From a virus, in IMG/VR virus record IMGVR_UViG_3300033153_008827, positions 1-37,139 of that record: a stretch of DNA of 37,139 nucleotides; one strand, given 5' to 3'. This document shows, in pieces, positions 1 through 7,859 of the stretch. The notes under the pieces are model-generated. The model was given only the letters and a program-made list of their open reading frames with translations, ran no database searches and was not told where the DNA came from. Position 1 is the stretch's first letter. Each line of letters starts with the position of its first letter. The position numbers and the translations under genes are program-made.

Positions 1-1
1 A

Positions 2-316
2 AAATGTATAATCACAACAAATCGTGGCATATTTATAAAAAATATAGGTGAATTAGCTAACATTGAAGAGCGACAATTACTAGGTGGCATGGAAGAGCCA
101 GTATTTGTATTTCGCTTGCTTGCCAATGGATATAAACATGGCATTATAAGTAATTCACCAGTATATAGACATAAAACTAGTGAATTTAAAATAGGACATA
201 AATCTATAATTCATGATTGGGGAATTGTAGAGCAAAATTGTAAAAAGTATGTTATTGAAAAATACAATCTCCCATTCAACTGGGATTTTTTATCTGGCGA
301 ATTGCCAAAATTTTAA
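2..316 (+). CDS. Possible glycosyltransferase, C-terminal part (5' end outside window)
   Basis: The reading frame is open from the first bases of the window to the stop at 316, so the gene begins upstream. The first ATG, at 89, has no clear ribosome binding site and is probably internal. The visible 104 residues contain GGMEEP, then FRLLANGY, then a short hydrophobic stretch ending in VYRHKT. This resembles the end of GlcNAc-transferase-like (GT60-type) glycosyltransferases, in which an acidic EE pair is followed by an arginine-leucine helix, a GY turn and a late histidine. The match is short and rests on pattern memory only. It lies 14 bases upstream of the exonuclease gene and probably shares its transcript. 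If it is a glycosyltransferase it could modify DNA, virion or cell-surface sugars; nothing here decides which. Confidence 0.4.
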   Translation, partial: KCIITTNRGIFIKNIGELANIEERQLLGGMEEPVFVFRLLANGYKHGIISNSPVYRHKTSEFKIGHKSIIHDWGIVEQNCKKYVIEKYNLPFNWDFLSGELPKF

Positions 317-330
317 CAGAGGAATAGATA

Positions 331-885
331 ATGGAAATAGCTGTATTTGACACAGAGACAACTGGCTTATTGAAGCCAAGTCCAGCAGGATTAGATAAAC
401 AACCAAGAATTATAGAATTATATGCCTGTGTAATAGACGAAGAATTTAATATGCTTCGTGAGTATGAATCATTTTATAATATTGATTTCCCACTGCCTGA
501 TATTATTCCAAAGATAACTGGGATTACTGATAAAATGTTGATTGGCCAACCAAGATTTATGAATGAATATGGAAAATTAGCAGAGTTTTTTACTGGCGTG
601 GATGTTATGGTTGCACATAATCTTAACTTTGATTCATCCATGTTGGCTAATGAACTACTGCGTATTGATAAACTGATTAAATTTCCATGGCCAAGGCATC
701 ACCTATGTACTGTTGAAGCAAGCATGAAGGTGCGTGGATATAGGCTAAAGTTATCTAATCTTCATCAAGAAATGACTGGCAAGGGATTTGCTGATGCACA
801 CAGAGCAAGGAATGATGTGATGGCATTGGTTCGTAGCTTACATGGATTAGTTGAAAAAGGGTTTGTTGATTTGGAAAAATTATGA
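331..885 (+). CDS. dnaQ-like: DnaQ-like 3'-5' exonuclease (DEDDh), probable polymerase proofreader
   Basis: The 184-residue protein carries a full DEDDh exonuclease signature: FDTETTG gives D7 and E9, HNLNFD gives D101, and AHRARNDV gives H157 and D162. These residues bind two metal ions and remove mismatched 3' nucleotides. The length suits a stand-alone catalytic domain like the N-terminal half of the epsilon subunit of DNA polymerase III, without the helicase-binding tail. A GAGGA ribosome binding site lies before the ATG. The stop overlaps the start of the polymerase gene by four bases (ATGA), so the two are translationally coupled. That strongly suggests it proofreads for the DnaE-type polymerase encoded next, which has a degenerate PHP domain. 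Confidence 0.9.
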   Translation: MEIAVFDTETTGLLKPSPAGLDKQPRIIELYACVIDEEFNMLREYESFYNIDFPLPDIIPKITGITDKMLIGQPRFMNEYGKLAEFFTGVDVMVAHNLNFDSSMLANELLRIDKLIKFPWPRHHLCTVEASMKVRGYRLKLSNLHQEMTGKGFADAHRARNDVMALVRSLHGLVEKGFVDLEKL

Positions 886-3746
886 TCCACATAGCACTTC
901 AAAGCGAATATAGCTTTCAGCAGTGCTATTATCACCTAGAGCAGCTTGTATTGGATGCGGTTGCTCGTGGTGATTCCGCTGTGGGTATAGCAGATACAAA
1001 TAATACATTTGGGCATGTAAAATTTGAGCAATTGTGTAAGAAACATGAGATTAAACCAATATTTGGCGTAAGACTTATTGCAACAAAAGAGATAATTAAG
1101 GCAAGGTCTTTGCGGGCTTCTATGGATCAACAAATAAATTTAATCCTTTTAGCGAAGAATGATAATGGTTTGCGGGAATTATATAAAACTGTAAATATAG
1201 CATATAATAATTTTTATTATGCTCCTAGGCTGCTTTATTCTGATATCCTTGAAATGTCTGATGATATAGTTATCATAGCAGACCGTGTACCTAGCGATTC
1301 AAAGCTGCTTGAATACAGAATAAATTATTATTCCGTAGCCTATCGCGGGGATTTACTAGGGCTAAAGGATTTAAAGCGACTCTCCGAACAGGTTCTATGT
1401 ATTCCTTACGTCAAGTACCCAAATATAGATGATCAAGGGGTATATGAGGCTCTTTCAGCAGCAAAAGGCACCGATATTAGGACTTATGGCGGCTATATCA
1501 TGCCAGAACACCGACTTTTAGCAGAGGGACTACCACAAGAGTCTCTCACGAATACCGATATTCTAGCCGATAATCTAAATGCGAATATAACTAAATCAGA
1601 AATGCTTAAGTATTTGAAAAATAAAGACTTGAGAAAAGAGTGCATGAAAGGAGCAATAAGAAGGGGAATAGACCTTGATGACCCAATATATAAGGAAAGG
1701 CTTGATACTGAGGTTGAGCTGATCCTCAAAAAGAATTTTCAAGATTACTTTTTTGTTGTATCTGATATACTTGTTGAGGCAAAAAAGACATCATTAATTG
1801 GGCCATGTCGAGGATCATCGGGTGGAAGTCTTGTTTGCTATCTTATGGGAATAACTGAAATTGATCCAATTCCATATGGCCTACTATTTGCTAGATTTCT
1901 TGATATAAATCGTAGCAACTTTCCAGATATAGATACAGATATACCAGATATAAAAAGAGGAGCAGTAATAAAATATATCTCAAAAGTTTATGGTGAAGAT
2001 AATGTCAGGGCTATTGGAAATGTATCAACGTTTAAACCAAAGTCTGCTCTTGGAGATTTTGCGAAAGCACTTGATATTCCTGCATATGAAATTTCTGATT
2101 TGAAGGATTCAATTATTGAAAGAAGCTCTGGTGATGCCCGTGCCGCAGATTGTATCCTTGATACATTAGAGGGTACTGAAGCAGGAAAGGCATTTATTAA
2201 AAAATTCCCAGAAATGTCTATTGTCGCAAAAATAGAGGGGCACGCTAGACATTCTGGAAAACATGCTGCTGGAGTGATTGTTGCAAATAAGCCACTATAT
2301 AATTTTGGTGGCATAAATAGCAGAGATTCTATTCTTATGATGGATCATTGGCAATCTGAATCAATAGGCTTATTAAAAATTGATGCTCTTGGACTAAGAA
2401 CACTAACAATTCTTGAAGAAACGGCAAAATTATCTGGATTCGATTTTCATGATTTCTATTCACTTAAATTAGATGACCAGAAAACATTTGATATATTTAA
2501 TGATGGGAGACTTTCCGGCATATTTCAATTTGATGGAAAAGCTCTTGGGATTGTAACTAAACAAATGGGGGTTGAATCTTTTGATGATATATGTGCAATA
2601 ACTTCTCTTGGTAGACCAGGGGCACTTAACTCTGGTGGAACAGCAAAATTTATAAAAAGACGACATGGAGATGAAGAAATCATTTCATATGGTGATATAT
2701 ATGATAAAGTTACAAAGGGCACATATGGAATTGTTATATATCAAGAGCAAACAATGATCATTCTCCGCGAACTAGGGAAATTTAGCTGGGAAAATGTAAA
2801 TATATTAAGGGGTGCTATATCTAAATCATATGGTGATGAGTTTTTTGCCGGGTATAAAGATATATTTATGGTTGGTGCAAAAGAAAGTGGATATGGAAAA
2901 GAGGCAGCGGAAGCGACTTGGAAAGCAATAGCAAGCATGGGCAGTTATGGCTTCAATAAAAGTCATGCCGTTGCATATTCTATGATAAGCTATTGGACAG
3001 CATATTGTAAAGCCCACTATCCACTAGAATTTGCTGCAGCAAATCTTAATCATGCCAAAGATACTGACAGTGCAGTAAGAATATTGCGAGATTTTGTTGT
3101 AAATGATAAAATTGAATATACTGCTCTTGATTCTGACAAATCTACTGAATATTGGAGCATAAGTAATGGACGACTTCTTGGTGGACTTACATCTATTGAT
3201 GGAATTGGTATAAAAAAAGCAAGAGAGATAATTAACAGAAGAGAGGAGGGCATTGGATATACTCCAGTAATAGGGAAAAAGTTAATGAACCCAGTTACAC
3301 CTTTTGATATATTATTTCCAACAGATCATTATTTTGGTAAAATATTCAAAGAGCCAAGAAGTATTGGATTGGGGGTTTCCCCAAAACAAATAATGGATTG
3401 CCAAGAGCCTGGTGAATATATTATAATTGGTAAAGTTACAGAGCGTGATTTACGAGATAGGAATGATGTACAGGCAGTATTAAAAAGAGGGCATAAAGTT
3501 GAATCTGATAGGTGGTACCTGAATATATATATAGAGGATGATACTGATGATATAAAGTGCATGATCCCTCCATTTTTATATGATGACCTTAATGGACAAT
3601 ACTGGGCTGAACATGCAATACCAGATAAAACATGGCTTTTAATAAAAGGAACTATCCGTGATCAATGGCGCAGCATATCAATAACTGGCATTGTTGAATT
3701 AGATAAAACTACAGGTAAAGTAAAAAATGTTGAAAAAAATAATTGA
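882..3746 (+). CDS. dnaE-like: DNA polymerase III alpha subunit-like (C-family, DnaE type)
   Basis: The 954-residue protein follows the DnaE layout. An N-terminal PHP domain occupies about residues 1-200. The palm domain has GPCRGSSGGSL near residue 307, PDIDTDIPD near 348-356 (two catalytic aspartates) and KIDALGLRTLT near 500 (third aspartate). The fingers contain GIFQFDG and SYGFNKSHAVAYS. A helix-hairpin-helix, DGIGIKKAREI, lies near 770, and an OB fold ends the chain. It is about 200 residues shorter than bacterial DnaE and lacks the C-terminal tau-binding region. The first PHP motif reads HIALQSEYS, so metal-binding histidines are missing and PHP proofreading is unlikely. It overlaps the DnaQ-like gene by four bases. 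The protein should be the phage replicase. I could not confirm a clamp-binding motif. Confidence 0.95.
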   Translation: MIHIALQSEYSFQQCYYHLEQLVLDAVARGDSAVGIADTNNTFGHVKFEQLCKKHEIKPIFGVRLIATKEIIKARSLRASMDQQINLILLAKNDNGLRELYKTVNIAYNNFYYAPRLLYSDILEMSDDIVIIADRVPSDSKLLEYRINYYSVAYRGDLLGLKDLKRLSEQVLCIPYVKYPNIDDQGVYEALSAAKGTDIRTYGGYIMPEHRLLAEGLPQESLTNTDILADNLNANITKSEMLKYLKNKDLRKECMKGAIRRGIDLDDPIYKERLDTEVELILKKNFQDYFFVVSDILVEAKKTSLIGPCRGSSGGSLVCYLMGITEIDPIPYGLLFARFLDINRSNFPDIDTDIPDIKRGAVIKYISKVYGEDNVRAIGNVSTFKPKSALGDFAKALDIPAYEISDLKDSIIERSSGDARAADCILDTLEGTEAGKAFIKKFPEMSIVAKIEGHARHSGKHAAGVIVANKPLYNFGGINSRDSILMMDHWQSESIGLLKIDALGLRTLTILEETAKLSGFDFHDFYSLKLDDQKTFDIFNDGRLSGIFQFDGKALGIVTKQMGVESFDDICAITSLGRPGALNSGGTAKFIKRRHGDEEIISYGDIYDKVTKGTYGIVIYQEQTMIILRELGKFSWENVNILRGAISKSYGDEFFAGYKDIFMVGAKESGYGKEAAEATWKAIASMGSYGFNKSHAVAYSMISYWTAYCKAHYPLEFAAANLNHAKDTDSAVRILRDFVVNDKIEYTALDSDKSTEYWSISNGRLLGGLTSIDGIGIKKAREIINRREEGIGYTPVIGKKLMNPVTPFDILFPTDHYFGKIFKEPRSIGLGVSPKQIMDCQEPGEYIIIGKVTERDLRDRNDVQAVLKRGHKVESDRWYLNIYIEDDTDDIKCMIPPFLYDDLNGQYWAEHAIPDKTWLLIKGTIRDQWRSISITGIVELDKTTGKVKNVEKNN

Positions 3747-4296
3747 TATTGGAATAAATACGGCAACAATAACCCGCTACAGCCAGTCTCACCTTCTTAG
3801 AGAGGAATCTGTTATGGAGCATACTGGTTTTGTTTCTATGTTTTGTCTAATAGTATCAGAGTTGATGCCAGAAGTTGATGTTACAATATTACTTAGAAAG
3901 GCAATTGTGCATGATATGGAGGAATCAATAGTTGGAGATATATCAAGAGTTACTAAGTATGCAAATGCTGATATAAACCGTGAAATAAATCTTATCGAAA
4001 AGGTTGCTATGAGAGATATATCATTTGATCTTCTTGGAACAGTGAAGCTATATAATTATTGGCTATTGGCAAAGGATGGAACAATCGAGGGTAGGATTGT
4101 TAGGATTGCTGATGCAATATCTGTTCTACTAAAGATATATGAAGAAAGTGTAATCCTAAATAATAGGGCAATAACTAACCACATAAATTCACTATCAAAT
4201 TATTTTAATGATATGCGAAATAATGAGGAAAATACTGTTTTACATGACTTGCTTGAAGAAGCAATGATAATTTGTGCAGAGATAAAGAGGCTTTAA
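3727..4296 (+). CDS. HD-domain nucleotide phosphohydrolase (YfbR/DatZ-like)
   Basis: The 189-residue protein has an HD-domain metal site: H32 in VMEHTG, H62-D63 in IVHDMEE, and D129 in RIADAIS. The stretch from RYSQSH through HDMEESIVGDISRVTKY aligns by eye with YfbR-type 5'-deoxynucleotidases (R-W...E-H-S...H-D-x-x-E...G-D-l). Known members remove phosphate from dNMPs. The phage DatZ enzymes are small relatives that remove triphosphate from dATP. Which substrate applies here cannot be read from sequence. The start lies inside the end of the polymerase gene, giving a 20-base overlap, and the ThyX-like gene begins three bases after the stop, so the protein belongs to the replication and nucleotide cassette. 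Confidence 0.82.
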   Translation: MLKKIIDIGINTATITRYSQSHLLREESVMEHTGFVSMFCLIVSELMPEVDVTILLRKAIVHDMEESIVGDISRVTKYANADINREINLIEKVAMRDISFDLLGTVKLYNYWLLAKDGTIEGRIVRIADAISVLLKIYEESVILNNRAITNHINSLSNYFNDMRNNEENTVLHDLLEEAMIICAEIKRL

Positions 4297-4299
4297 ATT

Positions 4300-5337
4300 A
4301 TGAAAATAGAAGTTTATTCAGTACCTGATCAAAAAGATATGGTTTCAGATGTTTGGCTATATTCACGGCCAAAGTTGCACTCAGCAAATACAGAGGAAAT
4401 AAAAAAGATTGATGCCCCAATTAATGACTTTCCATCAATTATACTGAAAGTTAAATCAACAATAATTGAGCGCGAAATTATTGCTTCATTTAGAGATCAT
4501 ATAATGTGGGCAAGAACATCGAGAGTTGAAGATCCGATTTATTTTACTGTACCAGACGATATTTATAATAAAAACGGCAAGTATTATGCAGGGCTTAGAA
4601 ACAAAATGGAACTACAAAAAATAAAAGGGGTGCCACAAGATGAATATAGGATGCTCTTGCCAATAGTTGCTGAAACAGAATATATGTTAAAGGTATCGCC
4701 ACGAACTTTGGCAAAAATATATCATCAGTTTACCTTTTTATGTCAAGATGTTTACTGTTTTGATAGTGCTGTTGATGCTCTTAGAGAATTATTACAAAAG
4801 CTAAGGATACCATATCTGTCATATAAACCCGTAAATGTAAATCCAATCCTTGTTGATTTTGGAACTGGTAAACTTGGAGACTATGGCGTTGTAACTGCCG
4901 AAGTTCCATTTTCATTAAGATCTCATTTAATAAGGCATAATATATTATCAGTTAAAGATAGCATAGTTGATACTATAAAATACAGTATTTATGACGCAAC
5001 ACTTGGCCACGGCATGTTTGTCCAAGTCGGAGCGGATAAAGAAGTGTGGAGGTCAATATATCGAAAGCGCAGTTGCTGGCTTGCTCATTATAGGATGTGG
5101 GAAAAGATTTTAACACCTGTTGCAAACATGTTTATCTTTAAAGAGGGGGAGCTACCATGTAATGATGGAGCTTGCCCATATGATGGTGATGCAAAAGTAC
5201 GGTATACATCCGCTGACCCTGGATTTCCTTGTCCAATACATGCAAGAATAAATGGAAAAGAAATAGATAAGAATGATATTAGAAAGCAAATCAAAATTGA
5301 CAATAGGCCAGTTTCCTGGCAGGAGTATTCCAAATGA
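4300..5337 (+). CDS. Diverged ThyX-like (flavin-dependent thymidylate synthase family) protein with Cys-rich C-terminus
   Basis: The 345-residue protein has two segments that look like ThyX. Residues 64-86 (FRDHIMWARTSRVED then YFTVPDD) sit where ThyX has its RHRxxSxxxxSxR motif and following FYxP. Residues 116-140 (YRMLLPIVAETEY then VSPRTLAKI) match the ARxxLPxxxxTxxxxTxNxRxL segment that binds dUMP, followed by a helix like ThyX AQxEIR. The canonical RHR is not intact. A second stretch, SLRSHLIRHNILS at about 206-218, followed by VWRSIYRKRSCWLAHYRMW, looks like a degenerate second copy of the same pair of motifs. The C-terminus adds C287-x4-C292 and C311-P-I-H314, a possible metal site that I do not know from ThyX. 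It may make thymidylate or another modified pyrimidine nucleotide. The fold assignment is fairly likely; the reaction is unknown. Confidence 0.55.
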   Translation: MKIEVYSVPDQKDMVSDVWLYSRPKLHSANTEEIKKIDAPINDFPSIILKVKSTIIEREIIASFRDHIMWARTSRVEDPIYFTVPDDIYNKNGKYYAGLRNKMELQKIKGVPQDEYRMLLPIVAETEYMLKVSPRTLAKIYHQFTFLCQDVYCFDSAVDALRELLQKLRIPYLSYKPVNVNPILVDFGTGKLGDYGVVTAEVPFSLRSHLIRHNILSVKDSIVDTIKYSIYDATLGHGMFVQVGADKEVWRSIYRKRSCWLAHYRMWEKILTPVANMFIFKEGELPCNDGACPYDGDAKVRYTSADPGFPCPIHARINGKEIDKNDIRKQIKIDNRPVSWQEYSK

Positions 5338-5774
5338 ATAAGATATATATAGCAAGCCCATTTTTTAATGAAGAGCAAATTGCTTTTGTTAAAAAAATAG
5401 AAGATGAACTTGAGTCAATTACGCTTGATTTTTATAGCCCAAGGCTTGATGGGATTTTGATGAATATGACATCTGAAGAAAGGGCACAGTCAAAAAGAAA
5501 AATTTATGACAATAATGTCAAAAACATAATAGATTGTGATATAATGGTTGCAGTAATAGATGACCGTGACCAAGGGACAGTATTTGAAATGGGATATGCT
5601 GCAGCAATTAGGAAGCAAATTATAACAATAACAAATAAAGATTATGATGTAAATATAATGCTGGCAGAATCTGTATATGCACATCTAAAGGAATTTCATG
5701 ATTTAATTCCTGCTGTTCAAGCAGCAAGACTTGGATCACCTTGGCTAATTGATGATAATCGGGATGTATATTAA
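5334..5774 (+). CDS. Nucleoside 2-deoxyribosyltransferase-like protein
   Basis: The 146-residue protein starts with KIYIASPFF, the nucleotide-binding strand of the family. It has DDRDQGTVFEMGYA at residues 76-89, where E85 matches the catalytic glutamate and the aspartates hold the base, and ends with a late NIMLAES motif. The family swaps or removes the base of 2'-deoxynucleosides. Relatives such as DNPH1 (Rcl) and MilB/BlsM instead hydrolyse modified nucleoside monophosphates, including 5-hydroxymethyl forms. Sequence alone does not separate these activities. The start overlaps the ThyX-like gene by four bases and the stop overlaps the CsrA-like gene (TAATG). The tight coupling with an HD hydrolase and a ThyX-like protein suggests a joint role in reshaping the deoxynucleotide pool. 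Confidence 0.85.
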   Translation: MNKIYIASPFFNEEQIAFVKKIEDELESITLDFYSPRLDGILMNMTSEERAQSKRKIYDNNVKNIIDCDIMVAVIDDRDQGTVFEMGYAAAIRKQIITITNKDYDVNIMLAESVYAHLKEFHDLIPAVQAARLGSPWLIDDNRDVY

Positions 5775-5947
5775 TGTTAATATTAAAGCATAAAACTGAT
5801 GATGTTCTTACATTTGAAAATGATGACTGCGGAATAGTTGAGGTGATAGTTAAAGAAATATGTCAATATGGGCATACTGTCACGCTAGCTGTATCTGCAC
5901 CAAAGAATGTAAATATATCATCGACAGCAATTCAACAAGAAAATTAA
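5774..5947 (+). CDS. csrA-like: CsrA/RsmA-like protein, 57 residues, lacking key RNA-binding arginines
   Basis: This small gene starts at the last base of the previous stop (TAATG). Its product begins MLILKHKTDD and has VTLAVSAPKNVNI near residues 38-50. This matches the CsrA pattern MLIL...L......I.V.V.....V.I.V.APK.V at the same spacing and overall length. CsrA is a dimeric RNA-binding protein that blocks or activates translation of host mRNAs at GGA motifs. In the reference protein, R6, R7 and R44 (in VHREEI) touch RNA or are conserved. Here these positions read H, K and S, and the following glutamates are also gone. The fold seems kept while the usual RNA contact is changed. It could bind a different RNA, or form mixed dimers with host CsrA. 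Confidence 0.75.
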   Translation: MLILKHKTDDVLTFENDDCGIVEVIVKEICQYGHTVTLAVSAPKNVNISSTAIQQEN

Positions 5948-5962
5948 GCAACTGGAGAAATA

Positions 5963-7024
5963 ATGAATATAAAACCAAAAAGTTTATACATGCAAGATAA
6001 TAATGGCGCAGTTAGAGAATGGAGAATTGGTGTTATTGGAACAACTATTGTTATAGAGCATGGGGTCCTTGATGGAAGAATGCAAACAGTTACTGAAAAA
6101 GTTGATGCTGGGAAAGCAGGAAGATCAATTGAAGATCAGATAATGCTTCAAATGGCATCAAAAATATCGCGCCAAAGAGACAAGGGATATAGATCAGATA
6201 TTAACGAAGCTAATCAAAAGGCAACAAATAAGCTTGGGTTTAAAAAGCCAATGCTAGCCCAAGCACTAAAGAATGTAAAAAATATTATATTTGCTGGAGC
6301 CTATGTTCAACCAAAATATGATGGAAACCGTTGTATTATTACAAAGCAGAATGATAAAATGGTTGCATATTCTAGAAATGGAAAAATAATTGCTGCCAAC
6401 CTTGATCATATATTTATAGGGCTGGATCTTGATGAAGGAGACTATGTAGATGGAGAACTGTATCATCATGGGTCTTCTTTACAAACTATTGTTAGTTGGA
6501 TAAAGCGTAACCAAGAGGATACTAAAAAGCTAAATTTCCATGCCTATGATCTAATGTCTAATGTTCCTTACATTGATAGATATGAGGAATTATCAAGAAA
6601 AGTAAATGGTGGAGCTGTAATTCTTGCTCCTACTGATAGAATAGAAAGAGTTGAAGAAGTATGGGAAATACATAAAGGATATACTTCAGATGGATATGAA
6701 GGAGCAATTATCCGTTGGTCAGATGCAGGATATGAGGATGGCAAGCGCAGCAAGTCTCTTGTAAAAGTTAAGACTTTTCTTGATGGTGAATTTCTAGTAA
6801 AAGATATTCATGCATCCAAAGATGGCTGGGCAATTCTTGAATGTTGGCTAGAAGGACAAAGAACATTTAGAGTTAGTGCTCCTGGAACAATGCCAGAAAA
6901 AGAATATGTTTGGTATAATAGGGATTTATATATTGGGGAATTGATAAGAGTTGAATATATGAATATGACAAAGGATGGCATTCCATTCCACCCTATAGCA
7001 ACTAATTGGATAAGTGAAATATGA
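5963..7024 (+). CDS. ATP-dependent DNA ligase with N-terminal WGR-like domain
   Basis: The 353-residue protein has the nucleotidyltransferase motifs in order: KYDGNR at 118-123 (K118 takes the AMP), SRNG at 137-140, DGEL at 163-166, FHAYDLM at 192-198, EGAIIR at 246-251 and SLVKVK at 265-270. A short OB-like region follows. Residues 1-80 resemble a WGR domain, with REWRIG, then a glycine-centred turn and a DKGY end. That domain is known from PARP-type proteins and from some phage and bacterial ligases. The enzyme seals nicks during phage replication or repair. A GGAGA ribosome binding site lies six bases before the ATG. The stop overlaps the next small gene by four bases. Confidence 0.9.
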   Translation: MNIKPKSLYMQDNNGAVREWRIGVIGTTIVIEHGVLDGRMQTVTEKVDAGKAGRSIEDQIMLQMASKISRQRDKGYRSDINEANQKATNKLGFKKPMLAQALKNVKNIIFAGAYVQPKYDGNRCIITKQNDKMVAYSRNGKIIAANLDHIFIGLDLDEGDYVDGELYHHGSSLQTIVSWIKRNQEDTKKLNFHAYDLMSNVPYIDRYEELSRKVNGGAVILAPTDRIERVEEVWEIHKGYTSDGYEGAIIRWSDAGYEDGKRSKSLVKVKTFLDGEFLVKDIHASKDGWAILECWLEGQRTFRVSAPGTMPEKEYVWYNRDLYIGELIRVEYMNMTKDGIPFHPIATNWISEI

Positions 7025-7155
7025 AAGATTTTAATGTATTAATGGGACAAGTATTAGCAATTTGCATAGGAATCCTGGTTGGGTTAGAACATTCTTCTTC
7101 AATAGGTATAGCAATCTGCTATGGTTTAATTTTACTTGTAGATATAAGAGACTAA
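7021..7155 (+). CDS. Small hydrophobic protein, 44 residues
   Basis: The frame starts at an ATGA overlap with the ligase stop and encodes 44 residues. Two hydrophobic stretches, about residues 11-21 and 28-40, are separated by LEHSSS, so it is probably a membrane protein with a short hairpin or a single long span. I recognise no family. The stop-start coupling and good fit between neighbours support it being a real gene. A holin-like or superinfection role is possible for such a protein, but nothing here shows it. Confidence 0.55.
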   Translation: MKDFNVLMGQVLAICIGILVGLEHSSSIGIAICYGLILLVDIRD

Positions 7156-7159
7156 AATT

Positions 7160-7441
7160 ATGAAGACAATAGAAATTATTGAAGTAGTACAGGCATACCT
7201 TGATGGAAAAACTATTCAATGTAAAAAAAAATCAGGGACTACTTGGGGAATAACCCATAGACCATACTGGAATTTTGATTTGATGGAATATCGTGTAAAA
7301 CCAGATCCTCTTGAATTCTGGTTAACAATTGGTACTAACGATATAAGTAGCGCACCAAGGGTATATCATACTAATGATGAAGCAAAAAGGTGTGTTGGTA
7401 TGGAGCGAAAAATTATCAAAGTTGTACAGGTGCCAGAATGA
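7160..7441 (+). CDS. Small phage protein with YRVKP motif (paralog of the gene at 8903)
   Basis: The 93-residue protein has a short N-terminal helix, then W-rich strands (TTWGIT, YWNFD) leading to EYRVKPDPLEFW and a C-terminal strand ending VVQVPE. The W...YRVKP layout is common in small phage proteins of unknown function. It shares this layout, length and ending with the product of 8903-9274, although identity by eye is modest, so the two are diverged paralogs. The stop overlaps the next start (ATGA). No function can be assigned. Confidence 0.75.
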   Translation: MKTIEIIEVVQAYLDGKTIQCKKKSGTTWGITHRPYWNFDLMEYRVKPDPLEFWLTIGTNDISSAPRVYHTNDEAKRCVGMERKIIKVVQVPE

Positions 7442-7635
7442 CATATCCTAAGAATACAATTCAGCATCTTGATTCAGCAGTAGATAATTTGCATGATCCA
7501 TACGCACAGGGACTGGTTGCTTTAGCAGTTATGGAGCTTAATCTCTATCACAAAAGATTGAAGGGATTAATGAAAGATCCAAATTGTCGTGCAAATAGAG
7601 CAAAAGCAAAAGAGTTGCTGGAGAAAAACAAATGA
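7438..7635 (+). CDS. Hypothetical small helical protein, 65 residues
   Basis: I chose the ATG at 7438 because it forms an ATGA overlap with the preceding stop. The longer frame from 7390 would run 51 bases into the upstream gene. The product MTYPKNTIQHLDSAV... is mainly helical and charged, with a lysine-rich C-terminus (RAKAKELLEKNK). I do not recognise a family. It overlaps the next gene by four bases. Confidence 0.65.
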   Translation: MTYPKNTIQHLDSAVDNLHDPYAQGLVALAVMELNLYHKRLKGLMKDPNCRANRAKAKELLEKNK

Positions 7636-7859
7636 TGGAATATGATGAAGTTCGTGATGAATACAATAAAATGTTAGTCAGGGTGTCTGGGGCCATAATA
7701 GATTTTAAAAAGAAAACAGGAATACCTATAGAAGATATTAATATTGGCAGAATGGATCTTTGTTTTGTTGATACTGAAAACAAAAAACGCAGCATTCTTG
7801 TTGATATAGACATAGTAACAAAAGTTTTTAACAAAGGGATATTGACGGAGTTCAAATGA
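7632..7859 (+). CDS. Hypothetical protein, 75 residues
   Basis: The frame begins with two consecutive ATG codons at 7632 and 7635 that overlap the preceding stop. The product has an N-terminal helix (EVRDEYNKMLVRVSGAIIDFKKKTG) followed by strands with DINIGRMDLCFVD and SILVDIDIV. This is a small alpha/beta pattern I cannot name. It sits in a chain of four genes linked by four-base overlaps and is probably co-translated with the HTH protein that follows. Confidence 0.65.
   Translation: MMEYDEVRDEYNKMLVRVSGAIIDFKKKTGIPIEDINIGRMDLCFVDTENKKRSILVDIDIVTKVFNKGILTEFK

Noticed and set aside
936-1133. Small - strand frames inside the polymerase gene
   Set aside because: They lie antisense to a well-supported DnaE-like gene, lack ribosome binding sites and show no recognisable protein pattern.
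3727-5774. A complete 2-aminoadenine (dZ) pathway
   Set aside because: The HD protein resembles DatZ in size, but no PurZ-like or MazZ-like gene is present in the window and the polymerase is not of the family A type usual for such phages.
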